Positions 35,714 to 47,547 of a DNA stretch of 64,000 nt are shown piece after piece. The notes under the pieces are model-generated. The model had not been told where the DNA came from. It did not search any database and saw nothing but the letters and a program-made list of their open reading frames with translations. The stretch lies in NCBI RefSeq assembly GCF_000516985.1, contig NW_006917091.1, positions 2,084,333 through 2,148,332 of the forward strand, read 5' to 3'. How positions within the stretch are numbered: the stretch's first letter is position 1; the number at the start of each line of letters is the position of its first letter. The translations under genes were made by a program, and so were the position numbers. This DNA comes from Pestalotiopsis fici W106-1 (lineage: Eukaryota; Ascomycota; Sordariomycetes; Amphisphaeriales; Sporocadaceae).

Positions 35714-36487
35714 CAGGGTAGGTAAACTAACTAGTAGTTTTAATTAATAATTCGTAATTAACGAAACTACGTAATTTTACTCACCTTACTAACTAAACTA
35801 CAGTAGTTTTACTCAGGCTGCTAACTAACTACCGTAGTTTTACCCACTTTACTAACTAATTACGCGTAGTTTTACTCAGGCCACTAACTAATTACCGTAG
35901 TTTTTAGTTATTCGTAGTTAGTTAATAGTTAACTACGTAACTACGATTTTATAAAAATTCATAAAAGTTTATTATATTTTTAAAAGCTTTTATAATAATT
36001 AAATAAAAGAAGTAAAGGTAAATATAATGCGGTTAAAACGGAATTTTTATCTTTTTAATATTTAACTAACTTAATTTTTTAAAATTTATCTTTTTTATTA
36101 TTAAAATTTATTATTAAAATTATTAAAATATCAATAATTATTAAAAATCGAAATAAAATAATAGAAATAAACAATTAATAGCTTTTTAATCGTTATTTAT
36201 TAATTATTTAATAAGAAATTAAATATATTAATAAATAAGTTATTTTAATAATTAATTAATTTAAATCGTAGTTAATTAGTTAGCGTAGTTATTAACTAAA
36301 CTACGGTAGTTTAGTTTTACTTAGGCCCCTAACTAACTACGGTAGTTTTACTCAGGCTGCTAACTAACTACGCGTAGTTTTAGTTAGCAGCTTAAAAAAC
36401 TACGCGTAATTAGTTAATAACTAAACTACGAGTAGTTCGTAGTTAACTACTCGTAATTAACTAATAATTAACTAAATGCCAACCCTG
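35714..36487. mobile_element. hAT-type MITE, ACTACCGTAGTT family, without matching target duplication
   Basis: 774 bp, CAGGGTAGGTAAACTA to AATGCCAACCCTG, the reverse orientation of the copy at 29,741. The flanking 8-mers AATATACT and GTTATAAA do not match. A hAT transposase remnant begins 34 bases to its right. Confidence 0.75.
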
Positions 36488-36520
36488 GTTATAAATTTAT
36501 TCATTTATTTATTTAATAAA

Positions 36521-36785
36521 ACGATCTATTATTTTATTAGAAAAATAACTAATTTAAATATCCGGTTTTAGCTATATTAGCCCGGTAATTTTTAAAAATT
36601 CCAGCTTCTTTAGCGGCTTTAAAACGGGTTTTTTAATATCAAATTCTATTATTTCTAAAGCACGAAATAATTTATCTTTAAAAACTGTTAAATAATTAAC
36701 TTTATTGAAAAGTTAGGGTTTAAAAAGTGCAAAAGAAATATAGGAGTTTATATAAGGCAACGATTTATTAAAGGAGGAAGATTAA
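36521..36785 (+). pseudogene. hAT transposase remnant (dimerisation domain), RIP-degraded
   Basis: It is collinear with the C-terminal exon of the hAT transposase at 41,531-41,801, including the ILARR-like and IPASLAAL-like segments and the stop context. It carries several stops at former Arg/Glu/Trp codons. It is followed at 36,850-37,119 by ACTACCGTAGTT-type subterminal repeats and a right end CCAACCTTG, so it is the 3' half of an autonomous element of that MITE family. Confidence 0.8.
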
Positions 36786-36849
36786 TTATTTCCTTTATTT
36801 CTTTTATTTTTATTTATTTAATAAAATTAATTAAACGCTTTATTAATTT

Positions 36850-37119
36850 AATTTAATTTAATTTTATCGTAATTAATTAGTTAGTATAGTTGTTAATTAA
36901 ATTACGGTAGTTTAGTTTTATTTAAGGTTTTAACTAATTACCGTAGTTTTAGTTAGGCTGCTAACTAACTACCGTAGTTTTATTTATTTAACTAACTAAT
37001 TACGCGTAATTTTACTTAGGTTGCTAATTAACTACGGTAGTTTTACTTAAGCTATTAATTAATTACGACCGTAATTAATTACGCGTAGTTAATTATTAGT
37101 TAACTAAATGCCAACCTTG
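36850..37119. mobile_element. Right end of a degraded autonomous hAT element
   Basis: Subterminal repeats (ACTACCGTAGTT, TACGCGTAATTAG) end in AATGCCAACCTTG at 37119. Together with the transposase remnant to its left it links the ACTACCGTAGTT MITEs to a hAT source. The left terminus was not identified. Confidence 0.6.
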
Positions 37120-37309
37120 CTAAAGAGTTATATTTATTTAAAGTAGAGTTAAATTTAGATAAAATATTAACTTTTATATAAATTTTATTAATAGGATTAA
37201 AACTAATTAATTTATAAATTAAATTAAATTAGTTATTAATAAAAGCAATAATAACTCTTAAATAAAAGGTATTATTATTAAATCTTTATAAATTAAAAAT
37301 AAAGGAAAA

Positions 37310-37373
37310 TATTGGGCGTAGCCCAACACAATGACTAAGCAGATGACTAAGCGCGCAACGCTTAGCGTTGCTA
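37310..37373 (+). repeat. Truncated 5' LTR of gypsy copy 3
   Basis: The first 64 bases of the 149-bp LTR (starting TATTGGGCGTAGCCCAACAC) are broken off by the MITE at 37,374. Downstream, gypsy coding sequence resumes only at the protease region, so the rest of the LTR and gag are missing. Confidence 0.75.
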
Positions 37374-37883
37374 TAGGTTGGAAATTATTTTTGCGGTTAC
37401 TTCGTTAAATTTAAATAACTTAAAGTTAGTTAAGTTACGGTCCGGATTTTTATTAACCGCAAGCGGTTACTTATCAGTTTAAGTTTAGGTTTTAATTAAC
37501 CGCGGTTACTTTAAGTTATTTATAAATAACCGTAATTAACCGCAATATATTAATAAAAATAATTATAAATTTATTAATTTAAAAGATATTTAATTAGTTT
37601 TTTATAAAATTAAATACGTTAATTAAAAAGGTTTTAATTATTATATAACTTTTATTATAAATATTTTTATTTAATAAAATATAAAATATTTTTATAGCGC
37701 GGTTACTTAATAATTAACTTAACTTTTAATAGCGGTTAGCGGTTAATTTACGATAACCGTAACCGCGGTTATTTTAAGTTTAAGTTTTATATAACTGCGG
37801 TTACTTTAAGTTTAAGTTTGAATTTCATGCGGTTAAAGTAACCGCAATGCGGTTAACTTAACGGTTACCGTTTTCCAACCCTA
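37374..37883. mobile_element. hAT-type MITE, GCGGTTA family, second copy
   Basis: About 510 bp, TAGGTTGGAAATTATT to TTTTCCAACCCTA, nearly identical to 13,332-13,822. No target duplication is readable. The left flank is LTR and the right flank is gypsy coding sequence. Confidence 0.8.
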
Positions 37884-39362
37884 TATATATATAATATAAA
37901 TATCGATTTCCTTAATAAAAAATTCCGCTTAATATCCGGCCTAAACCTTATAATATTAATCGATTTTTAAAAGAAAATTAAGCTAATAATACGCCGGGTA
38001 ATAATAGCTATTAATACCGTAATTCCGGCTAAATTTATAGCCCCCGTACCCGTATTATACGCGGATTTATTTAACGATAAAGGCCGTAATTATATTTTTA
38101 CCGCGTTATATAACGGCGTATTTAATATAATATTAAACGTAAATTCCGAAAAAGCAATATTAATGCTTAATAATTTTACCGCGCTTATTATATTAAAACG
38201 GAAAACCCGTATCGGCTGTATTTCGGATATAAACGAAAACGGCTAAATTTTAACTTTTTAGAAAAAAGGCTATATCGCCTAAATAGCCGCGGCTTTAAAT
38301 TATACGGCTTTAAACGACGCAAATAAAGGTATATAGCTTTCCGACGAAATCGAATTTTCCGAAAAAATACTTTAATATTTAAAAAACGGTAAAGCTTCGT
38401 ATCGCGATTTATAAAACGCTACTATCGCTTATAAGCCGGGCGCGGATTATAATATATTATTTTTAGGCATAACGCGGCCGGAAAACGTTAGCTTTTTAAA
38501 AATATAATATAGCGTATACGTTTATAATATAAATCCGTAATAAGCAAAAAAGCTTTAAGCTTTTGCTAAATATTTCGATATATTATAAACGGATTAGGGT
38601 ATTATTAATACACCGGACGATAAAAAAATAAAAATCCGCTTAATTAACGGATAATAAAATTAACGTATAACCGTAAAAATATATTAGGTCGGTATAAAAG
38701 ACCGCGCGGATATAAACGAAATTTTAAATAAAATATATAAATTAATAAAAAATAACGGCTTAAAGCTAAATTAATAATTTTAACCGATATTATTCGCTTA
38801 TTTTACGTTTATAATTTATTATATAAGCGAAAAAAAAAACGGCTAATTATCGATATTAGGGTTGAAAAATTTAGTTTTAGTTTTTAGTTTTAGTTAACTA
38901 ATAACCAGGGTTGCAAAAAAGTGACTGCGCAGTGCACTGCAATGCAGTTAACTTAACTGCATGATTTTCGGACTGCAACTTAACTGACTGCAGTTAGTTA
39001 AAATCCGGACTTAAACTGACTGCAGTTAATGCAGTTAAAACTTAAACTTAACTGCACTAACTGCAGTCAGTAACTGCAATAACTGCTAACTGCATAATAA
39101 ATTAAAAGAAAATTAATTTTAATTTTTAAATAAATAAAATAAATTATTTTAATGTTATTTTTATTATATAAGTAATTTATAATTATTATTTAATTTTTAA
39201 TTTTAATTTTATACGTTAAAATTAAATTATTATAATTTTTTAATGTTAATTTGCTTTAAAATAAACTTTATATTAAGTTTTGTTAATTTTAAATTATATT
39301 TTATTTATTAATAATACGGTTTCTATATTATTTTTATTAATTATTAAGTTTATAATGTATAA

Positions 39363-39540
39363 AACATGGTTATTATAGCTGGTTTAGCTGTTAAAACTAG
39401 CTAAAACCCACTGGAATATGATGAAACCTAATGGAACCTGCTGGAACCCGCTGGAACCATCCACTAAATCGGCCCTATAAAGTCTGTGGCTATGCCCTTA
39501 ATAAGTTACAGGGTAACCCGGCCCGTAGAATATTCTAGAA
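39363..39540. other. GC-richer segment between hAT terminus and transposase
   Basis: It contains several imperfect repeats of the type CTGGAACCCGCTGGAACC and a TAACAGC-rich segment, probably part of the 5' region and promoter of the transposase gene. No coding sequence was identified. Confidence 0.4.
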
Positions 39541-39860
39541 ATCGATCGAATTTTTATTACTTTCTTTAATTATAAATCAATTATATTATTAATTCTTTTA
39601 ATTATAAATCAGCTTTATTATTAATTAACTTTATTATTAATCGAAATAATTAATAATTAAATTCTAGAATCTTCTTTTAAGCTATATTTTGAATATATAA
39701 GCCGTCTTCCCTCCCGTATTTAGCTTTTTTATTCTTTAAGCTTTAATAAATTAATTTATCTAGCTTATTATATTAAACCTTTACTTTTACCCCTTTAACC
39801 CCTTTTATTTTATTTATTATAAAGTCTTTTATTTAAGAATTATTCTGTTTTATTATTAAA

Positions 39861-41801
39861 ATGGATTCTGATTCGGAAACAAATATTTCTATTACGGCCC
39901 CGGAAACCGACTCTATTGCCGAATCTTCCCAATCTCGTTCTATTAACTTATCTTTAAAATATATTAAAGATAAAGAAAACGAAGAAGATTTTCAACTTCC
40001 ACCTATTGAAAAATCCGATATTTATATCTTTAAAAACGAATTATTTACCCGGGTTTTATTACCGATAAATGCATCGAAACCCCGGGAAATGGAATTACGT
40101 TGCACTATGTAAGTTTTATTATTANNNNNNNNNNNNNNNNNNNNNNNNNNNNNNNNNNNNNNNNNNNNNNNNNNNNNNNNNNNNNNNNNNNNNNNNNNNN
40201 NNNNNNNNNNNNNNNNNNNNNNNNCAATTAATATTGTTGTTCAAACGATTTTGAAATTCTTTATTTCAAGTACCGAAGAAGATAATAATTTAATTATGGA
40301 TTATATTAATTTATATATTCCATTATTAAATAATAACGAACGGGTAGAAATACCAGAAAATTCGGATTTTAATAGTAAGTTTATTTTATAACCTTCTTTA
40401 TTTTTTAAACTTTTTAATTAATAACTAATTATTTTTAGAATTAATTAATCGAATTCGACGAATTGCCGTTTTAACTAAATATTCGTCCGAAATCCATCGA
40501 TTATTATTGCAAGGAATTGTTAAAGCAAAAGCCGATAATTTACTGGACGTAAATTATAATAAAACAAAAATCCCGAACGGTAAGTTATTTTATTATTTTA
40601 TTATTTTATTCTTTTATTAATTTTTTAACTAATAATTTATCAGATTCTTATATACGATGGAATTCAACTTATCGGATGTTAACGGTTATTCTTGAGCTTA
40701 AAGAGCCGTTAATTTATATTTATCGAAATACGGAAAACGAAGAATTTATTAATATATTCTTTAACGATGCGGACTGGTTTTTAATAACCGAATTAAAACG
40801 AATATTCGAAATATTCGTTAAAGCATCCGTTAAATTACAAGGAGAGGTTTATACGACTTTACCCCGTGGTCTTTTATATATTTATAAAATATATAAAGAT
40901 TTAAAATCCGTTTATCGGGATTATAGAAATCAAATGGACCGACGACCGGAACTAGTAAGTTTTATTATTATTATTATTTTTATTTTTAACGTTTTATTAA
41001 TTATTTAATTAGGAACCTATTTTAACGGATTTATGCAACGCAATTCAAGCCGGTGGAAATAAATTAAACAATTATTTCCCCCGTAAACTTGCTCCAAACC
41101 AGTTAAGATTATATAAACCGTTTATTTTAAGTGTGATTTTAGACCCCCGGTTTAAAACTTCACATTTTCAAGAAAATGGATTATTATATTTTTATCCGTC
41201 GGTTTATCAAGATGTTTTACGAATTTTTCAACGGGAGTTTATTAAGTAAGTTATTTATTTTATTATTATTATTATTTAATAATTTATACTAATTTAATTA
41301 AAAGGGTAAAAGAAGAAAAAGAAGGAGATTTTAATCCTTTCGAATTAAACGAAAACACCGATATATCGGATGAAGAAGACGATATTTTTCTTAATCGAAC
41401 AAGAGTTCGTATTGAAAACGAATGTGAAAAATATATTAACGAAGGGATTAATACAATCCACGTAAGTTAATTATTATTTTATATCAACTTTAATTTTAAT
41501 TTTATTTATTTATTAACTAATTTTTAATAGGACGAACCATTGGTTTATTGGAAAAATAACCAATTTAAAATATCCGATTTTAGCTATTTTAGCCCGGCGT
41601 TATTTAGGAATTCCGGCTACTTCAGCTGCTTTAGAAAGGGTATTTTCTATTTCAAGTTATATTATTTCTAAATCCAGAAATAATTTAAATCCGGAAACTA
41701 TTAAGTCTTTAACTTTATTAAAAAGTTGGGGAGTTAAATCGGTGGAGGAATTAAAAGATTTGATTAACGAAGAGGAGGTTTCGGAAGAGGAGGAAGATTA
41801 A
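39861..41801 (+). pseudogene. hAT transposase gene, interrupted by assembly gap and a one-base frameshift
   Basis: The N-terminal exon starts at ATG 39861 (MDSDSETNISITAPETD) and ends at a GTAAGT donor at about 40110; the following exon(s) lie in the N gap. Exons after the gap include one ending at about 40379 and others at about 40440-40580, 40644-40954 (RWNSTYRML hAT motif), 41013-41245 (LDPRFK motif), 41305-41462 and 41531-41801. The last encodes the hAT dimerisation domain (DEPLVYWKNN, then YPILAILARRYLG and ATSAALERVFS). All introns are short, AT-rich and GTAAG...AG. At 41567-41570 four A appear where three are needed: the first part of the exon is in a different frame from the second, and the remnant at 36,541 has three A. 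The gene is therefore frameshifted or misassembled. Confidence 0.85.
40125..40224. other. Assembly gap of exactly 100 N
   Basis: A run of 100 N directly follows an intron donor of the transposase gene. The round length suggests a placeholder of unknown true size. The missing piece should include the N-terminal DNA-binding part of the transposase. Confidence 0.95.
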
Positions 41802-41806
41802 TTATT

Positions 41807-41926
41807 TCTTTTATTTTATTTCCTTTACTTTATTTCCTTTACTTTATTTCCTTTACTTTATTTCCTTTATTTTATTTCCTTTACTTTATTTCCTTTACTT
41901 TATTTCCTTTACTTTATTTCCTTTTT
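41807..41926. repeat. 14-bp tandem repeat TTTATTTCCTTTAC downstream of the hAT transposase
   Basis: About eight copies of a 14-bp pyrimidine-rich unit begin just after the transposase stop, within the element's 3' UTR. Confidence 0.85.
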
Positions 41927-42355
41927 ATCTTTTATTTCTCTTTATTATTTTTATTATTATTATATTATATAATTACATTCCTTTTTAAAAAATAAATAAA
42001 ACCGATTTTGAAAATATTTAAAATAAAATAAAATAAAAGTGCAGTCTGCAGTTAGTTTGCAGTTAACTTGCAGTTAACTGCATAAATAACTGCATTAACT
42101 TAAGTTAACTTAAGTTAATAAAATTCAAACTTAAACTGATAAGTAACTGCATGCAGTTAGCAAAAGTCCGGACTGCAACTGCAAAAAGTTAAGTTAACTT
42201 AAACTTCACTAACTAACTGCAGACTGCATTTTCAACCCTGCTAATAACTAAACTACTTAGTTTTACTCAGCCTACTAACTAAACTAAGTAGTTTTAGTTA
42301 GGCTGCTAACTAAATCACTTTAGTTTTAATCAGGGTCCTAACTAAATTAATTTAG

Positions 42356-42985
42356 TGTTCTAAGGTATGATTGGTGGATCATAAACTTAGGCACAGGGAA
42401 GCGTTCTTTATAATTCGTAGAATCAGGCCGTAGGAGTAGTTATAGGGCTGTATAACTGATTTATTGAAGCTTAAGGAAAGAATAACTAACTACGGAGGAA
42501 TAACTACCTTTTATACCCATAAAATCAACCAATAAGAACATTCTGGAATATATTACTAATAAACTGGATTTATAATCAAGTTAATTAGTAATAAGGTTGA
42601 TTTATAATCCAAGAAACCATCGAAATCTATGGATTTTTATGGTGTGGGTTACCCTGTAACCCTGGGACCACTGTGGCCAGGTGCACTGGCCACACTTAGT
42701 GGGGCTTGATCCAGTGGAACGTTCCACTGGATTCCAGTGGGTTCCAGTGGCCATAGTGGCCACAACAGTCAACTACAATGACTTGTTGACTGTACAGCAC
42801 TGTGAACAGTGGCTGTAAGTGGTGCTGTACTGACTGTAAGTTAGTACAGGGTAAGTTCCACTGATTTCCCATATATCGTTATTTAACGATATCTCGATGG
42901 GTTTTATAGCTGTTATAACGATATGATATGCGTTATAAAGCTAATTTTATGCACTATACGATGCTGTATTAACATCCGTGCAACA
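42356..42985. mobile_element. Copia solo LTR
   Basis: 630 bp, TGTTCTAAGG to TCCGTGCAACA, with a perfect 5-bp target duplication TTTAG (42351-42355, 42986-42990). It is nearly identical to the copia LTR at 25,299-25,926 and less mutated than its surroundings. It lies in the 3' half of the MITE 38,857-43,424. Confidence 0.95.
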
Positions 42986-45900
42986 TTTAGTTTTAGTTAG
43001 CACCCTAACTAAATCAATTTAGTTTTAGTTAATTTTTTAGTTAACCAAAGAATTTTTGAAATCGTTATAATTAATTAAAATAAATATATAAAATAAAATA
43101 AAAGATATATTTTGATTAAAAACGCTTTTATTAATTATACGTTATATTTCTCTTATTATAAAATAATTAGGTTATAAAGATAAAAATCAAAATAAGTCTT
43201 TAGTTATTTAGTTAACTAAAACTAAAAACTAAACTACGTAGTTTAGTTTAGTTTTACTCAGCTTATTAACTAAAATCTTTAGTTTTAATCAGGCTGCTAA
43301 CTAAATCAATGTAGTTTTAGTTAATACTTTAAATAACTAACGTTAGTTAACTAAAAACTAAACTAAACGTAGTTTTTAGTTAACTAACATTAGTTAACTA
43401 TTAGTTAACTAAATTGCAACCCTGATCGATATATAAACGTTTAATAAAATTATAATAGCCGATACTTATTTTTTACTTTCGTAAAATGCAATAATTGCTA
43501 AAACCCAAGGCAAAGCTTTTTTTTTAATTATAAATATATCGGGTTTTTTTTATTAATTACTTATATACCCGGATAGCAAAAATATAATAATTATTATTTC
43601 GCTATAAGGCTTTAAAATATTTAATATTATATTAATAAAATATATAATATTTTTAGCGTATATTTAACGATTTATAAACCGTATATTAGTTTATTTCCGC
43701 TATTGCGCCGATTTATTTATCGATAATATTTTTATTTCGAATTATACCTAAAAATAATATTTAAAAAATATCGAAAAAGTATTTTAAGCTTTTAATAAAA
43801 AAAGCGTCGCTTTATCCCTTAATAAAATATAATTAAAATTCGCTTTAGTTAAAATATTAAATTTAATAATAAACGGATTAAATATATTTATTACGGAAAA
43901 CCGAATCGAAGCAATCCGTAAATTTAAAATACCGGAAATTTTAAATACGTTAAAAAATTATATTAGCCTAATTAGGTATTTTTAATAATTTATCCTATAT
44001 TATACGCAAAAAATTAAATTATTTTAAAGCAAAAAAATAGCTATATTCGCCTAAAGCCGTAAAAATAATAAAATTTTTGAAACGAAATCTGGTAAAAAAA
44101 ATAAATAGCCTAAATAAAATTTATTTTAATAATAATAAAGTTTTAATTTTTTGCAATTATTTAGGATTAATTATACGAGGTTATATATTTTATTTATTAG
44201 AACTTTAATAAAATAACGTTCGTTAAGCTCGACGTTTTAAAAAAACGAGGCTTTAGCATTATAATTTTTTATTTCGCTAAGCTTTAAAATAATAAGCATT
44301 TATACGTAAAAAATATTTAATTTATTTAATTTTTAAATAAAGCCTTTACGTTTTATAAATTAGGCTATAGCGCTATTAAGCTTAAAATCGCGTATTTTAT
44401 ATAAATATACCGAATAAAGCGTATATAAATATAATTTTATAACGCTTTAATTATTATTATAACCGATTATTAAGCTATTAAAAATATTATATAATAAATA
44501 AATTTTAAATCCGTCGATATAATAAAAAATAATATACGGTTAATAATAGCGTTAATTTATTTCGCTTAATTTAATTTAAATGTACGATATATTTTAGGTA
44601 CGGTAAATTTAATACCGGATGCGCTATTTAGGCTTTCAACGAAAAATAGCGATAAAAATCATAAAACCCGTAAGAATATTATAAAATCGGAATTAAATAA
44701 TATTATTAATAAATTCGGATATTACGTTATTTTTTAATTAATTATTAATTTTGCTTTTAAAGCCCGTATTATAAAAAATATTAATAAAATAAAAAATAGG
44801 CCAAATTTATCGACGGGATATATTAAGCATAAGGCCGGCTTAATAAAATAAACGCCCGTAAATAAAAGGCTATAAATAAAAAATAATTTTTTAAGCCTAA
44901 AGTACCGAGCAAAATCGATTACCGCTATAAGCTCGATAACGGCTTAATATTTTACGTATTATTTAATAAAAAGAAAAAGCTATATATTTTTTTTAATTGC
45001 GTAAACGAACTATTAAAAATAATATACAATAATATTTATTATTTTAAACCTAAAAAAATAGCTTAGAAATTGCAAAGCTTTACGATTTACAGATTATACC
45101 GGAAAATTTAAAAATATATCGATTATTATCCGTTTTACCTACGTAATTAGACGGATCGCGGATAAAAGCTCGGTTATTTTTAACTAATTAATATATTTAA
45201 TTAGCTTTTTTATATTATCGCTTAAAGTTTTATCGTTATTTTGCCGGAAATGCTATTTTTCGGTTTTATATAATATATTTTAAAATATAAATATTTTAAT
45301 ATTTGCTTTATAATTATTTATAAATTTGCTAAAAAGGCTTTTTATCCCGGGTTATATTAGGATAATAATAAAAAAGTAAAGCGAATAAATTATTAAAATA
45401 TTAATAATATACGATTAAAAATGCTTTTTTCGCATTATTTCGGATTATAACCTAAAATTTATAAACGCTTTTTAGTAAATATTTTAAGCCCGATACGGCA
45501 TTAAAATTATATTAATAATTAGCTAATATTTTTAAGTTAACGGATAATTAAAACGAATTAATTAAAATATTAAAATTATTATCCGATATTATATTAAGGC
45601 GTTTTTTAATATTTTATAAAATCGTATAATTACTTTTTTTAGTATTATTTTTATAATATTAAATCGAAAATATTAAGCAGATTTTTTAATAAAATCGTTT
45701 TCGGGTTTAAACCGGCTATAATATTATTAGCGCTAAAAGTCCTACGGTATAACGTAAATTTCGACGCCGCGAAAAAAAACCTTTTAAACGGAAGCTAAGG
45801 CTATAATCGATTTTGCGGCCGACGTCGCTAAAATCCGTTATAATAAAATAAAAAATTTAGTAATATTCGATATTGGCGCCGAAATATATTTTAAATTATA

Positions 45901-46894
45901 CCGAAAATGTAAGTTTTTTAATAATTTATTACGAAAATAATTTAATTAACGCGTTAATTTATTTATTATTATACGTAAAATAAGCGATTTTATATATAAG
46001 CTTAATTTTTTAAAGTTTTAATAAATATATAAAATAATATTCGTTAAATAGCTATTTATAGCGCTATTAAGCCTTAATCCGGTCGGACGGCGGCAAAAGC
46101 CGTTATTAAAATAAATTATCGTATAAAGCGACAACGATAAATAAAAAAATTATAAAATTAAGCGATTAATTAACCGCTATATTAACCGCTAATATAAGCG
46201 ATCGAATTTAAAATATTTAATTCGATAAAAAGGATATTTCCCGATATATAATTAATAATACCTTTACGATTATTTTATAAAAACGCGATAAAACTCGTTA
46301 ACGTATACGATAAATAATATAAAATAATAGCTAAAAAGCTAAAAATAAAATATAACGAACCGGTTTAATAATTTATCGAAATTAATAAAAAAATAGCGTA
46401 TTATAAATAAAATATTAAATATAAACGTCGAAATATAGCTATTAAAGCGTAAAGCTATTATAACCGTATAATTTTTAAGCGCTAAATATTATTATTTAAA
46501 TATAATTATAAATTTAGCGCGCGCCGCGATAAAGGCAAACGAATAATTAATATATAAATTAAAGCGATAATTTTAAATTAGCATCCCGAAATACCTAATT
46601 ATTAAATATATTAAATAATTTTTTATTTTAATAATATTTTTTTAAAAATTAAATTATTAATATTTATTTTTATTTTATCGCGGATAAAATAAAATTTTTT
46701 TAGTAATTTTGCTATAATAATAGCCCGACGACATAATAAATATTAATATTTTACGATGCTTTTTAATAATAATAATATTAATTCGCTTTTACCCGCGTTT
46801 ATAACTTTCGATTACGGCGGTACCGTAAATATCGCCGTTAAAAAAATATAATAATTTAAAACGCGTTAGCTATACGTTACGGTTATTTTAAAGC

Positions 46895-47547
46895 CAGGGT
46901 TGCAAAAAAGTGACTGCGCAGTGCACTGCAGTGCAGTTAAGTTAACTGCATGGTTTTCGGACTGCAACTTAACTGACTGCAGTTAGTAAAAATCCGGACT
47001 GCAACTGCAAAAAGTTAAGTTAACTGCAAAATAACTGCTAACTGCACTTTGCAGTTAAGTTAATTAACTGCTAACTGCAATAATTAAATTATTATTATTT
47101 AATTAAATAAATTATTAATATTATTTATTTTATAACCGTTTTATAAAGCCGTTTTTAAAAGATTTAAAGCAATAAAAAGCTTTTAAAAATATTAAAAATT
47201 CGATTAATTATTGTTGGGCGTAGCCCAACACGATGACTCAGCATATGACTAAGCCCCGCAACGCCAAGGCGTTGCTACAAAAGGATTGGCCTACGGCCAA
47301 TCCATAGATAGCAATGCATGCTTCTACCACACTCTCTCTATGACCCAATGGTGCCTAACAATTATTAATTATTTTAATATTATACTGCAGTAACTGCAGG
47401 TAACTGCGCAGTTAACTTAAGTTATTAAAATTTAAACTTAAACTGACAAGTAACTGCATGCAGTTAGCAAAAGTCCGGACTGCAACTGCACTAACTTAAG
47501 TTAACTTAAACTTCACTAACTAACTGCAGACTGCATTTTCAACCCTG
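46895..47547. mobile_element. MITE derived from the hAT transposon, with nested solo LTR
   Basis: Its left end (CAGGGTTGCAAAAAAGTGAC and onwards) and right end (GACTGCATTTTCAACCCTG) match those of the hAT element at 38,906-42,240 over long stretches, but the transposase is absent. Perfect 8-bp target duplication TTTAAAGC (46887-46894, 47548-47555). Net length is about 500 bp after removing the solo LTR at 47,212. Confidence 0.95.
47212..47360 (+). mobile_element. Solo LTR of the gypsy-3/TRIM family
   Basis: 149 bp, TGTTGGGCGTAGCCCAACA to GTGCCTAACA, with perfect 5-bp target duplication ATTAT (47207-47211, 47361-47365). It is inserted in the hAT-derived MITE and is nearly free of RIP changes. 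Confidence 0.95.

Larger units (their letters stand above)
38906..42240 (+). mobile_element. Near-complete hAT transposon (3.3 kb), weakly RIP-affected
   Basis: Terminal repeats CAGGGTTGCAAAAAAGTGAC at the left and GCATTTTCAACCCTG at the right, and a perfect 8-bp target duplication CTAATAAC (38898-38905, 42241-42248), which is diagnostic for hAT. Subterminal regions are dense in GCAGTTAACTGC motifs. The interior holds a multi-exon transposase gene. A 100-N gap (40125-40224) lies in it. Unlike the surrounding gypsy sequence, CAA and TGG codons survive, so it is young or escaped RIP. Confidence 0.95.
38857..43424. mobile_element. hAT-type MITE (about 590 bp net) split by a hAT transposon and a copia solo LTR
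   Basis: Left end TAGGGTTGAAAAATTTAG, right end AAATTGCAACCCTG, with a perfect 8-bp target duplication ATCGATAT (38849-38856, 43425-43432). Removing the hAT element with its duplicated 8-mer (3343 bp) and the solo LTR with its duplicated 5-mer (635 bp) leaves about 590 bp of AACTAAATCAATTTAG-type repeats. Confidence 0.92.

Noticed and set aside
35714..36487. Short palindromic repeats as a CRISPR array
   Set aside because: Spacing is irregular, the 'spacers' are related to each other, the genome is eukaryotic, and the repeats lie within CAGGG...CCCTG-bounded MITEs.
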